A stretch of 37,652 nt of DNA from an uncultured Bacteroidales bacterium (GCA_945829225.1 CALZTY010000021.1:1-37652), one strand, 5' to 3'; positions 6,080 through 15,090 are shown, counted from the first letter of the stretch. The notes: generated by a model not told the origin, from the letters alone. A program made the numbers and translations.

Positions 6080-6389
6080 CGTCAGTCGCTTGCACCCTCA
6101 CCATCGCCAAGCCCGAACATCGTTGGTCGCGGGTAGTGCCTCCCTGCGACTAACGACCGCTGCGGTCTGCGGGGCGAGGGACTGTGCGCTGCGTTTACAG
6201 ACTCTCTTTGACGGCTACGTTTCCGCTTTATCCCGACACCTCCACAAGTTCCGGTGTCGGGCGCTCTCACTCCGCTGTCAACCCGCAACCTCCGCTTGTA
6301 TTTCCGGCTCGTCAACGGCAGTGCGCCGCGCTCCCTTCTCCTTTCACCCATGAACCACACTGACGGCCACGTTCTCCCACCCACAGAGG
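6080..6389 (+). repeat. Module copy B of a diverged tandem repeat
   Basis: The same anchors follow in order at offsets of 438-463 bp: CGTCAGTCG (6080), GCCAAGCCCGAA (6106), ACCGCTGCGGT (6156), CCGCTTTA then CCCGACACC (6223-6240), GGTGTCGGG (6253-6261), AACCTCCGCTTG (6287), CACAGAGG (6382). Both hairpins are kept: GACCG-CTG-CGGTC and CCCGACACC with GGTGTCGGG, while their loops differ from copy A. The outer pair of the first hairpin is G-C here and A-T in copy A, a compensatory change. Confidence 0.65.
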
Positions 6390-6776
6390 CTATGCCGCCA
6401 ACATCACAAGCTCCCGGCACGGCTACTCTCATTCTCCGTCTGCGACGCTACGCCCGCCCCAGGCCCCGATGCACGGTGCGCCTATGCACTTACTACGCTC
6501 CGGCAACGATGGCGACCGCTTCTCTCACTCCGAGCAGCCTGCGGCACACGGCACGGAGGGGTCGGCTAACTCTCAAACCGCAAGCGGATTTTAGAGATAG
6601 CCTGTCGCCCCGTAAACTATGCGACACCCCTCTGTGCTGTTTGCTCCAAGTTCGCTTCACTCCTTCGCCCTTGTTCACCTCCGCTAAGCGCCGCATCGTC
6701 ATCACCGCACATCGCCACGTCAAGCCCCTCGACTTGATTGTATCTGCGTCAAGGGAGAGCGGTGGCTGTCGCGCAC

Positions 6777-7262
6777 GTCAACTTTCCACGAATGGAAATT
6801 TGACCTGCACGGCAGCGATTTGACCGAGCAATGAGGTGGCGGCTCTGCATATTCCGCAAGGGGAAAAGGGGGCGAGACGAAAAACGAGCGTCAGCGCGGT
6901 GGGGGGTGTGCAAAGCCCCTACGGGGGCAAGCCCCCGTAACCCCCAAACGTCTGCTGCACAGCCGTTTTGCTTCGGCAACCCACTACAAACTGGAAAATT
7001 TTGTAGCCGGGGTCCTTGCCGAAGCTCCAAATTTGCCTGACAGTCAAATTTTTAACCCTCGATTTTTATTGGACCCATCGGCATCTCGCCGCCCATAAAA
7101 ATCAAGGCCGGTTCTTTCCTTCCCGGCACCCTCCCGTCGAGGCAGTTCCTCCTACGACACTACACCCTTTGTCCGCACTATTCCTTGCCGACACCAACAC
7201 TTAACGTCTTTTCCCGACCGAAAAGCCGTGCCGATATTTGCAGGGAACACCTACAAATATCG
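6777..7262. other. Chain of inverted repeats leading to the tape-measure start
   Basis: Seen: GTCAA-TTTCCA with TGGAAA-TTGAC (6777-6804, one internal mismatch); two mutually exclusive G/C stems, GCCCC/GGGGC (6915-6928) and CGGGGGC/GCCCCCG (6922-6937); a nested hairpin GCTTCGGCAA/TTGCCGAAGC (6970-7025) enclosing CTACAAA/TTTGTAG (6984-7006); the near-perfect 23-bp palindrome at 7029-7051; GATTTTTAT/ATAAAAATC (7061-7103); GCCGG/CCGGC near 7107-7128; and CGATATTTG/CAAATATCG (7232-7262), which ends 20 bp before the tape-measure ATG. I see no ribosomal or tRNA-like element and no promoter in it. Confidence 0.55.
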
Positions 7263-7281
7263 TATTCAACACCAAGGAATT

Positions 7282-10200
7282 ATGGCTAATTATACATCTA
7301 CCGCCAATGTTGTTCTCTCCGTGAACGGCAAACAGGCTCAAAAGATGCTTACGCAGCTTGAAAAAGATGCTCGCCGTCTGGAAAAGCAGATAGCGAAAGC
7401 CGCTACTGCCGGGGATAAGGCCACGATGAAGAAACTCCAACGTGAGCTTAAATCCACACAGCGGATGATGGAGCAGCTTAAAGGCTCGTCGGCTTCTGTC
7501 GATGCCACTCTGCGCCGTCTTGATAAAGCTACTCCCAAAGAGCTTAACAAGGCGTTGAAGCTGCTTCAGCAGCAACTCAACGGCATTCAGCGCGGCACCG
7601 CTACGTGGGATGCCCAAATCGCCAAGATTAAGGCTGTCAAGGCTGAACTCCAAAAGGTCAACGCCACGCTCGCCACACAGAAGTCTCTGTGGTCGAGAAT
7701 GAACACGTGGCTCAACAACGCCCAGACTGCCATCATGGCTTTTGCCGCCGCTGTTACCGGTCTGGTGATGGCCGGACGTAAAGCAGTCCAGTCATACGCA
7801 GATATGGAAGAACAGATGGCAAACACCATCAAGTATACCCGTATGACCGCCGCAGAGGTTGAAGAACTCAACGAGATCTTCAAGGGTATGGATACCCGTC
7901 TCGCCCGCGAGCAGCTTAATCTTCTCGCCCAGGAGGGCGGGCGCCTCGGTTACAACACCGTGGCTTCCGTCAAGGAGTATGTCGAGGCCGCTTCGATCAT
8001 CAACGTGGCTCTGGTCGACCTCGGAGAAGGTGCAACGCAGACCATCGCCAAGTTGAGTAATATCTTCGGCATGGAGCAGATGTATGGTGTTAAAGACGCC
8101 ATGCTCAAAATCGGCTCCACGGTCAATCACCTTTCGCAGAACTGTACCGCTGCCAAGCCTTTTATCGTGGAGTTCGCACAGCGAATGGCCGGTATCGGCT
8201 CCACAGCCAAAATGACTATCCCTGAGATTATGGCCTTTGCCGCCACTCTTGACGCTCACGGCCAAAAGGTGGAGATGTCGGCCACGGCTTTACAGCGTAC
8301 CATTATGGAATTGTTCAAGAAACCTGCGGAGATGGCAAAAAAGGTAGGTCTTGAAACAAATACCTTCATCGAAACTCTCAACAAGAGCACCACGCAGGGC
8401 GTGATGATGTTTCTCGAAGCCCTCGGCAAACTGGGCGAGGACAAGGCTCTCGCCGTACTGTCGCCGCTGTTTCAAGACCTGGGTCTCGACGGTGCCCGCG
8501 TGTCAAGCGTATTGTCGAACCTGTCAAGCCATCTGGACTTCCTCAAATGGCAGTTGGGCGAGGCTTCCGAGGCGTTCCGCGAGGGAACTTCGGCCTCTAA
8601 CGAGTATGCCATCTTCAACAATACGGTGCAAGCCGAGATTGACAAGGCCCGCAAGCGCGTGGGCGAGCTTGCAATCGAACTCGGCGAGAAGCTGTACCCG
8701 CTTATGCGGCACATCTACACCTCGTCGTCAGCTTTCATGCGCGTGCTCAACGTGATTGTCGATTTCCTTATCGAACATCGAAAGGCTATCGGCAATATTA
8801 TCGTGGTTATCGGAGCATATTATTCGTGGCTGCTTCTCGTCAAGACCGCAACAATCGCGTGGAATACCGTTATCGGTATCGGCAAGGCCGTTATGACGGC
8901 ATACCGCACCGCGATAATCCTGGGGCGCATTGCTGTGCTCGCATTTACGCAGGGCGTAGGTGCGGCCACTCACGCCATGCGCCTTCTCAACACCGTTGTC
9001 AAGGCTAATCCATTCGGGCTTATCCTCTCGGTAATTGCCGCTGTCGTTATCGCCATAAAGTCGCTAATCGACAGGACTTCGGAATACACCAAGAAGATGC
9101 GTGATGCTCGCAATACAGCAGCAAACTTCTCGGAGGAACTTCACAAGGAGATGCGCACCATCGACACGCTTATGGGTAAACTCGAAGCCGCCAAGAAAGG
9201 CACAAAGGAATACAAGAACGTCAAGGACGAAATCATCAAGCAGTACGGCAAGTATCTCAAAGGGCTTATCAACGAGCGCGGAGAGATTACAAACCTCGCC
9301 GCCGCTTACAACCGCCTTGCCGCCGCTGCGCGTATTGCTGCCAAGGAACGGTCAATTCAGACCGCTCGCGAAACTGCCGACGAAACGCACCGCGAGTCTT
9401 TCAAAGACCTCGCCAAAAAACTGCAACAGTCGCTTCTCGACGAGGGCAAATCGCTCAAAGATGCCGTCCGCATCACAAATTCCGTTGTGTACCAGTTGGA
9501 AACCACCGGCACACTTTCTTCCGAGCTTGTCAATGAACTGCAAGCCATCAAAGGCAATCAGTGGGACGCCAACGGTATGACTGACCACCCGGTGAACCTC
9601 GTTCAGCAAATGGTGGATCAGCAAACCGAATATGGCGAGACTATGGCCGCGATCGACCAAATCGAGCGCGAGCAAAATCCTCTCGCAACGTACTCGACAA
9701 CAGAGTTGAAGCGCATTATTCCTTACCTCGAAGAAAAGGCTAACGCCAATCAGGGCGGTACAATCGTGCTCGGACTGGATAAACCCAATCCGACAACACG
9801 CACGATGAACGCCAACGAGGTAAAGGAATTTCTCGACGAGGCACGCGCCCGGCTTTCGGTGCTTGAAACCCCGAATGTTGACCCGGTCGCAGGTAATCCT
9901 GACTTCACGCTTGATGACTACACTCCCTACGAGAGTGAGAAAGACCGCAAGGCGCGTGAAGCCGCCGAGAAACGTGCGCAGATTAAGGCTCGCAAGGACT
10001 TCAAGGAAGCTCTCAACGATACCAAGGCAACGTGGGAGGCTGACTCCACACAGAATGTCACTGACTATTCCAACGGCTTGAAGTCCTGGTCTGACTTCCT
10101 TCTTCGCAAGCATGAGCTTGAACTGAAATATTATACCGACCGCGAGGACGTGTATAAGAAGTTCAATCTCACCGAGGACGAGGATTATCAGGAGCTTTTG

Positions 10201-11793
10201 AAGAAGAAAGCCGAGTATGAAGCAGAATGGCTCAAGAAGAACGCCGCCCTCAAAGTCGAGGAAGCCAAGCGTATGCAGTCTGCCGAGGAAACACAGGCAC
10301 AGATGGATTTCCATACGCCCGGCAACGCGCTCTATGGCAAGGAGGAAGCCTTGCAGCAGAAACTTTTCGAGATAAAGGTCAAGTATCTCAAAAAGATGCA
10401 AGCCGCATATCATCAGGCTTCCGAGGAATGGCACAACTACAAGGTGCAGATTGAGCAAGCCGAGAGCGCGGAGCAGCTTCGCCGACAGAAACTTTTGGCT
10501 CAGCGCATTGCCGAGTGGAAGAAGCAATACGAGTATCAGGAGGCTTCGCAGAGGCTCAAACTCGAACTCGACCTTTTGGAGGAAGCCCGGCAGAAGAAAC
10601 TTGTCTCCGAGGAAGAATATCAGCGGGCAAAGGCTGACCTCCAAAAGAAGTATGCTACTGAATATATGCTTGAGTCTGCCAAACCGCAGTCCGGATCGGC
10701 AGACCAACAGGCTATCGCGATGAAGCGCGACATGGATGTTATCAAGTCGCTCTATTACCAGGGCATCATCGACAAGAAGCAGTACGAGGAAGCCAAGGCT
10801 CGTATCGAGCGCAACTATCGCAAGAAGTCGCTCGACGGCATCCGTCAGTTCGGTTCTACCGAAACCAATCAGCTTCTCGACATTTACGAAGCGTGGCAGA
10901 ACTTCTTCGACGCCACGGAGGAAGATGGCGGCAACTGGGCGACTCGCCTTGCCGCTCTCGCTTCTTCGGTCTTTGCCGTGATGAGTGCCGGTATGCAGCA
11001 GGCGTCGGCATATATGCAAGCCTGTGCCGATATTGAGATTGCCAAGACTGAGAAGAAGTATGACCGCGAAATCGAGCTTGCCGAAGGCAACTCGTACAAG
11101 GTCAAGAAAGCAGAGAAGCAGAAGGAGCGTGAGATTGCCAAAATCAAGTCAGACGCCGCCCGCAAGATGTTCGTCATGCAGGTTATTCAGGCCGTGGCGC
11201 AGACTGCGACCAACGCCCTTAACGCCTACGGCTCGGCTGCGGCCATTCCCGTTGTCGGCTATATCCTGGCGCCCATCGCGGCGGCTATGGCCGTGGCGGC
11301 AGGTGCACTGCAAATCGCCACTATCAAGAAGCAGCAACAGGCTTCCGAGGCGCAGGGCTACTCCGAGGGCGGTTTTACCCCTCCCGGTCGCAAGGATGAA
11401 GCCGTTGGCGTGGTCCATGCGGGCGAATGGGTCGCCTCGCAGAAGCTCGTCAACAATCCGCAGACCCGCCCCTTGTTGGAAGCCCTCGATTACGCCCAGC
11501 GCACAAATACGATAGGTTCGCTCACCGCCGCTGATGTCTCCCGGTCTATAACAGCCCCCATGCTTATTGCGGCGCAGCCTCAATCAAGCCCGGCTCCGGC
11601 TGTTACCAACATCTATACGTCAGAGGGAGAGAGGAGCAACGATAAAATCGTAGCTGTATTGGATAGGCTCGACTCTCGCCTTAACGAACCTTTCGTGACC
11701 GTGAACACCGTATCCGGCGACCACGGCATACAACAAGCACAGGACGAATACGACCGCCTTATGAGAAACAAGTCTCCCAAATCACGCAAGTAA
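7282..11793 (+). CDS. Phage tail tape measure protein, TP901 family
   Basis: The gene codes for 1503 residues from the ATG at 7282 (MANYTSTANVVLSVNGKQA); an upstream in-frame GTG at 7228 lies inside a hairpin and is less likely. The N-terminal coiled coil (residues about 20-130) is followed by a short hydrophobic segment, then the conserved TP901 core at about 165-480 (phrases EQLNLLAQEGGRLGY, FAQRMAGIGSTAKM and FQDLGLDGARVSSVLSNL). A cluster of membrane-like helices at about 510-615 may be the region that enters the host membrane during DNA ejection. Long charged coiled coils fill 620-1370. The end has an Ala-rich hydrophobic stretch and GYSEGGFTPPGRKDEAVGVV then HAGEWVA, typical of this protein in Bacteroidota prophages. 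It sets tail length and works as a scaffold for the tail tube. It is separated by 2 bp from the next gene. Confidence 0.93.
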   Translation: MANYTSTANVVLSVNGKQAQKMLTQLEKDARRLEKQIAKAATAGDKATMKKLQRELKSTQRMMEQLKGSSASVDATLRRLDKATPKELNKALKLLQQQLNGIQRGTATWDAQIAKIKAVKAELQKVNATLATQKSLWSRMNTWLNNAQTAIMAFAAAVTGLVMAGRKAVQSYADMEEQMANTIKYTRMTAAEVEELNEIFKGMDTRLAREQLNLLAQEGGRLGYNTVASVKEYVEAASIINVALVDLGEGATQTIAKLSNIFGMEQMYGVKDAMLKIGSTVNHLSQNCTAAKPFIVEFAQRMAGIGSTAKMTIPEIMAFAATLDAHGQKVEMSATALQRTIMELFKKPAEMAKKVGLETNTFIETLNKSTTQGVMMFLEALGKLGEDKALAVLSPLFQDLGLDGARVSSVLSNLSSHLDFLKWQLGEASEAFREGTSASNEYAIFNNTVQAEIDKARKRVGELAIELGEKLYPLMRHIYTSSSAFMRVLNVIVDFLIEHRKAIGNIIVVIGAYYSWLLLVKTATIAWNTVIGIGKAVMTAYRTAIILGRIAVLAFTQGVGAATHAMRLLNTVVKANPFGLILSVIAAVVIAIKSLIDRTSEYTKKMRDARNTAANFSEELHKEMRTIDTLMGKLEAAKKGTKEYKNVKDEIIKQYGKYLKGLINERGEITNLAAAYNRLAAAARIAAKERSIQTARETADETHRESFKDLAKKLQQSLLDEGKSLKDAVRITNSVVYQLETTGTLSSELVNELQAIKGNQWDANGMTDHPVNLVQQMVDQQTEYGETMAAIDQIEREQNPLATYSTTELKRIIPYLEEKANANQGGTIVLGLDKPNPTTRTMNANEVKEFLDEARARLSVLETPNVDPVAGNPDFTLDDYTPYESEKDRKAREAAEKRAQIKARKDFKEALNDTKATWEADSTQNVTDYSNGLKSWSDFLLRKHELELKYYTDREDVYKKFNLTEDEDYQELLKKKAEYEAEWLKKNAALKVEEAKRMQSAEETQAQMDFHTPGNALYGKEEALQQKLFEIKVKYLKKMQAAYHQASEEWHNYKVQIEQAESAEQLRRQKLLAQRIAEWKKQYEYQEASQRLKLELDLLEEARQKKLVSEEEYQRAKADLQKKYATEYMLESAKPQSGSADQQAIAMKRDMDVIKSLYYQGIIDKKQYEEAKARIERNYRKKSLDGIRQFGSTETNQLLDIYEAWQNFFDATEEDGGNWATRLAALASSVFAVMSAGMQQASAYMQACADIEIAKTEKKYDREIELAEGNSYKVKKAEKQKEREIAKIKSDAARKMFVMQVIQAVAQTATNALNAYGSAAAIPVVGYILAPIAAAMAVAAGALQIATIKKQQQASEAQGYSEGGFTPPGRKDEAVGVVHAGEWVASQKLVNNPQTRPLLEALDYAQRTNTIGSLTAADVSRSITAPMLIAAQPQSSPAPAVTNIYTSEGERSNDKIVAVLDRLDSRLNEPFVTVNTVSGDHGIQQAQDEYDRLMRNKSPKSRK

Positions 11794-11795
11794 TT

Positions 11796-13643
11796 ATGGA
11801 AATACGCATCAACGGCAAAATTGCCATGCTCAAAAAGGGCACTTCCTTTGAGTTCGTAGCCGAAAACAGATTGTTCTCCGGCTCCGATGGATATACGCTC
11901 TCGATAACCTTTCCACTCCGGCATTGTCGGAACAATCTCGACATTTTCGGTCACATCAACCGTGCCGATGTCATAGCCGGTAAGGTGATTTTCGACTGCG
12001 AAATCCGCGACCGCAACTTCTACAAGTTCGGCTCCATCACCATTACCGAGATCAACGATGCCGAGGTCAAGACGCAGTTTCTCGAAGGCCGCTCGGAGCA
12101 GAACTTCGACGTGACTTTCGATGATGTGTTCATCAACGAACTTGACCTTGGCGGCCCGACAGAGACCACTGACTCCACGCCCGATAAGGCGTGGGACCCC
12201 TTCATAAACAATATGAAGTGCGTGGCCCTGCCCTGGGTCAACGACTATTCGGGTAACATACAGAACCTCGCAGACTTCCACCCGGAAGAACGCAATCCCG
12301 ACGGCACGTTGAAGTCGCACTCTTACTATTCGTGGAACGCCGACTGCCGGGGCCGCTCGTGGCAACCCTATCTTCTTTACATCACGAAGAAGATTTGCGA
12401 GGCTGTAGGCTACTCGGCTGACTTCTCGAAGTGGGAAGAAAAGGAGGAATACAAGTATCTCCTTGTCTGCAACACGCTCCCTTATGCCTGGGACACTGCG
12501 GGCTTCGCCCGTGCGCTGCCGCATTGGACGGTCGCGGAGTTCTTCGAGAAGCTGGAGCTGTTTTTGGGCGGCGAGTTCACCATCGACCACCGGGGCAAGT
12601 CGGTGGAATTTGCCTTTACCGATGCCACGCTGCTTGCCACGCAGCCCGTGCAGCTCGACAAGGTGGTTGACGAGCACACGGTCGAGGTCACGGTCGATGA
12701 TGACAAGTGCGAGTATCAGGAGGCCCAAAACCTCGTCTACAAGGAATGCGACCACGAAATGTGGAAGTTCTACTCGTGCGACTGGTTCATCAAGGCGTGG
12801 CAGAAAGGCGCAGTCCGCTACGCGACCATGCGCGAACTTCTCTCTGCCAACCGATGGCTCGCAACTTGGAACGGATCGACCTCGCGAGGGTCAAACCGTG
12901 ACAAGCTGCTCTATGCCGAGGACGTGGACGCTTACTTCATTGTGCGCTCGCTCTCGAAGACGCTTGTGGAGAAGCGCGATGGCTGGATGCCTAACCGCTA
13001 TCAGTACAAGATGGAGCTGCGCCCGGTCAACCTCTTTGGCGGCCGTATCGTGGACGATAGCGAGGACGCCGACGAGGTGGAGATTGAATTTGTACCTGCG
13101 TGGGTTGACGAGACCGAGGACAAGTACGGGCGTTGTCTGTTCCTGTCATTCTCCGGCTACGACGAGAACGACAGCACGGGCACGTCGTGGAGCCGCGACC
13201 CGTACCAACGCAAGGAGGAAATCGACAACACCCTCTATCAGCCTTTTGCCTTTCAATCACTCGCCGGAGGTGAGCGCAACAAGAAAGCTGAATACTACGA
13301 CCGTATTTATGTGGGCTGGTGGGACGGTGCGCAGATGCCGAACGGCAAGCTCCCGCACCCCTATGTCGAGGACATCGAGATTGCGGAGGACTGGAGCAAT
13401 TTTATGAACATTCATTTCTCCCTGCGCATCAACCACACCACGCTCAACCGCCGACGCACGGTCTACTCAATCAACACCAGGCAAAAGACCACCTTCAAAT
13501 TCCTCTCCGACAATATCCCGAACCCTCGTGCAGTGTTTTTCATCAAAGGCAAGAAGTACCTTTGTGAAAAAATGACTGCGACATTCACGGAGAACGGAAT
13601 GTCGCAGCTCATCAAGGGAGTATTTTACCCGATTGTGGGTTAG
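11796..13643 (+). CDS. Tail-tip / minor tail protein
   Basis: The gene codes for 615 residues, starting 2 bp after the tape-measure stop, so the two are co-transcribed and probably coupled. The protein is soluble, acidic and Trp/Tyr-rich, mainly beta-structured: an N-terminal beta domain (EIRINGKIAMLKKGTSFEFV, FRSGSDGYTL-type strands, then DVIAGKVIFDCEIRDRNFY), a middle section with helices (HWTVAEFFEKLELFLGGEFT) and a C-terminal beta part (KKYLCEKMTATFTENGMSQL). The gene immediately after the tape measure in siphoviruses normally codes for the distal-tail or baseplate hub protein that joins tube, tape measure and fibres. I recognise no named domain, so the call rests on position, size and composition. 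It is the last phage structural gene; the convergent integrase ends 5 bp away. Confidence 0.7.
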   Translation: MEIRINGKIAMLKKGTSFEFVAENRLFSGSDGYTLSITFPLRHCRNNLDIFGHINRADVIAGKVIFDCEIRDRNFYKFGSITITEINDAEVKTQFLEGRSEQNFDVTFDDVFINELDLGGPTETTDSTPDKAWDPFINNMKCVALPWVNDYSGNIQNLADFHPEERNPDGTLKSHSYYSWNADCRGRSWQPYLLYITKKICEAVGYSADFSKWEEKEEYKYLLVCNTLPYAWDTAGFARALPHWTVAEFFEKLELFLGGEFTIDHRGKSVEFAFTDATLLATQPVQLDKVVDEHTVEVTVDDDKCEYQEAQNLVYKECDHEMWKFYSCDWFIKAWQKGAVRYATMRELLSANRWLATWNGSTSRGSNRDKLLYAEDVDAYFIVRSLSKTLVEKRDGWMPNRYQYKMELRPVNLFGGRIVDDSEDADEVEIEFVPAWVDETEDKYGRCLFLSFSGYDENDSTGTSWSRDPYQRKEEIDNTLYQPFAFQSLAGGERNKKAEYYDRIYVGWWDGAQMPNGKLPHPYVEDIEIAEDWSNFMNIHFSLRINHTTLNRRRTVYSINTRQKTTFKFLSDNIPNPRAVFFIKGKKYLCEKMTATFTENGMSQLIKGVFYPIVG

Positions 13644-13648
13644 GCGGC

Positions 13649-15022
13649 CTAGGTCGTTTTCTTAGGCGTGGAGACCTTCTTCGGTCTGCCGCGCTTTTTC
13701 TCTTTCGGCTTGACGAGTCCGAGTTCAACAGCTTCTTTCTCTTTGAGTCCGAAGAACTCAGGAGTGCCGGGGTTGATTACTACTTTCCCGTCAATCTTGC
13801 CGTAAAGCACCCAGTCGATGACTTTACGGTTGGCAATGTCAACTTTACGGTTGTCATAGTTGATGTAGATTGCCGTGATGCGGTTGCCATATTCGTGACC
13901 GAGTCCGGCAGATATTGTTTCGATAGGTATGTCGAGACTTGACGCTATCGACGCCCAGGAGTGACGGGCGTAATATGTTGTAAGTTTCGGGAACAACGGA
14001 GCGTAGGTTTTCTTGCCGCCAAGACCGCTGCGTGTCACCGGGCCGATTTTCTGCAAGTGCTTGTTCATTTTCTTTCGGAAGAACTCGTCACTGCTCCAGT
14101 GGTCGAGAATGTCAAGTAGCCAATTCTCGCCCTTGTATTTTTCAATCAGAGCCATAGCCTCCGGCTCTATCTTCATTGAAAAGAAGTGATGCGTTTTTGT
14201 ACGGTGGAACTCCAAGCGACCTTTTGTTATCTCTTTGAGATGGCAAAGGTCGATATTGTTTATCCCCATGAGGTAGAACATCAGCATAAAGTAGTCGCGG
14301 TACTTTACGGCGCAATCCTCGCAGTCAAAATAAACGAGGCGGCGCAGTTCCTCCACGGAGAGGTCTCGCTTGGCGGTGACTTCTCCCTTAATCTTGAACC
14401 GACGGAAAGGGTAGAATGAGGTGACGTTATCTTCGATAGCATCGTTAAAAACGGTGCGGATATTACGGAAGTGAATATTGCGGCTGTTTTTGGAGGGTGC
14501 AGTTTTTGCCATAAAAATGTCGAAGCTCGTCAGCCAGTCAACTGTCATGTCCTCGAATTTCAGCTTTTTCAGAGCAGTCTCGCCAATGAATGCCGTAAGG
14601 CGGTTAAGGGTGTGGTCGAATGTACGACGGCTTCCCGGCTTCATGCGCTCTGCATACTTGTTGAAGCGATAGAAGAACGTGGTCTTATCCTCCTTCGCTT
14701 TCTTGCGGTCTGGGTCAAGTTCCTCCATACATCTGTCCTTGATTTCCGATGCAGACAGCGTGTTTATGACACCTTCATTAGTCCATCGAATAATGAGGCT
14801 GTCAACTTGACTCTTTACGCGGTTGATGTAGGTGTTGAGAACCTGCTTGTCCGGGTGGTTAATGATTTTCTCTTTGGAACAATCCCACTGGTCATTAGGA
14901 ACGAGTTTTGCGTCCAGTGAGATATAAGCCGTTTTCTTCTTCTGCGCTATTGCAATCTTCAAAACGCAGGGTGCGCCGGGCTTGGCATTTCTCGTGTCGA
15001 GAAAGAATCGGGTGTTTGCCAT
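13649..15022 (-). CDS. Prophage tyrosine integrase with AT-hook-like tail
   Basis: The gene codes for 457 residues. An arm-binding N-terminal beta domain (MANTRFFLDTRNAKPGAPCV) is followed by the helical core-binding (SAM-like) domain at about 100-210 and a catalytic domain. The catalytic domain keeps RTKT (beta-hairpin Lys region), ARHSWAS (second Arg), GHEYG (His) and the nucleophile Y386 in AIYINYD. The first Arg, normally in a GxR-type motif, is missing: the segment reads YLMGINNIDLCHLK, and the HxxR motif reads YYAR. Related Bacteroidota integrases lacking this Arg are known (IntDOT has Ser there). The last 18 residues (KEKKRGRPKKVSTPKKTT) have the GRP core of an AT-hook, an added minor-groove binding tail. 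It cuts and joins attP and attB; its start faces the tRNA gene. Confidence 0.93.
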   Translation of the reverse strand: MANTRFFLDTRNAKPGAPCVLKIAIAQKKKTAYISLDAKLVPNDQWDCSKEKIINHPDKQVLNTYINRVKSQVDSLIIRWTNEGVINTLSASEIKDRCMEELDPDRKKAKEDKTTFFYRFNKYAERMKPGSRRTFDHTLNRLTAFIGETALKKLKFEDMTVDWLTSFDIFMAKTAPSKNSRNIHFRNIRTVFNDAIEDNVTSFYPFRRFKIKGEVTAKRDLSVEELRRLVYFDCEDCAVKYRDYFMLMFYLMGINNIDLCHLKEITKGRLEFHRTKTHHFFSMKIEPEAMALIEKYKGENWLLDILDHWSSDEFFRKKMNKHLQKIGPVTRSGLGGKKTYAPLFPKLTTYYARHSWASIASSLDIPIETISAGLGHEYGNRITAIYINYDNRKVDIANRKVIDWVLYGKIDGKVVINPGTPEFFGLKEKEAVELGLVKPKEKKRGRPKKVSTPKKTT

Positions 15023-15027
15023 ATCTT

Positions 15028-15049
15028 ACTTGCAAGTCCACTTGCAAGT
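15028..15049. promoter_or_regulatory. Twin palindromes before the integrase start
   Basis: ACTTGCAAGT, a perfect 10-bp palindrome, occurs at 15028-15037 and 15040-15049, 12 bp centre to centre, ending 6 bp before the integrase ATG (15022). This is the layout of an operator for a dimeric repressor or excisionase acting on the integrase gene; it could also be a core-proximal recombination site. Confidence 0.5.
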
Positions 15050-15060
15050 CAAAGGCATCT

Positions 15061-15090
15061 TTTTTGTGCAAAAATAAGCCTTTTTGTGCA
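15061..15090. promoter_or_regulatory. Direct repeats (arm-site candidates) and integrase -7 box
   Basis: TTTTTGTGCA occurs at 15061-15070 and again at 15081-15090, exactly 20 bp apart (two helical turns), as expected for integrase arm-type sites in attP. On the minus strand TATTTTTGC (15076-15068) also fits TAnnTTTGC and could start the integrase transcript about 40 nt before its ATG, upstream of the twin palindromes; no clear -33 element is present. Binding of integrase here would block its own promoter. Confidence 0.4.

Larger units (their letters stand above)
5487..7281. other. ORF-less, hairpin-rich block between lysis genes and tape measure
   Basis: About 1.8 kb without a credible gene. 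The open frames in it (5440-5955 and 6254-6823 on plus, 6082-6432 on minus) give Ser/Arg/Pro-rich low-complexity translations without domains. The plus strand is pyrimidine-rich and the block has many inverted repeats: two diverged copies of a 310-320 bp module (5632-5950 and 6080-6389), then at least seven hairpins from 6777 to 7262. In most siphoviruses the tape-measure gene directly follows the tail-chaperone genes, so a block of this size here is unusual. It could be a long structured RNA, a site for DNA processing, or the remnant of an inserted element. Confidence 0.6.

Noticed and set aside
5440-6823. Open frames of 135-189 codons on the plus strand in the block after the spanin gene
   Set aside because: The translations are Ser/Arg/Pro/Leu-rich without any domain, overlap each other in different frames, and start at arbitrary ATGs in a GC-rich region; the two module copies do not keep a common frame (offsets vary by non-multiples of three).
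5487-7281. Group II intron or diversity-generating retroelement
   Set aside because: There is no reverse transcriptase gene, no domain V-like hairpin or template/variable repeat pair that I can see; a GTGCG at 6476 alone is not evidence.
9352-11019. 555-codon minus-strand frame inside the tape-measure gene
   Set aside because: It is the mirror of the Lys/Glu-rich coiled-coil coding in the tape-measure frame, giving a Leu/Phe-rich translation; the plus-strand protein has clear family features.
11613-12755. 380-codon minus-strand frame over the tape-measure end and tail-tip gene
   Set aside because: It is a shadow of two well-supported plus-strand genes with no domain of its own.
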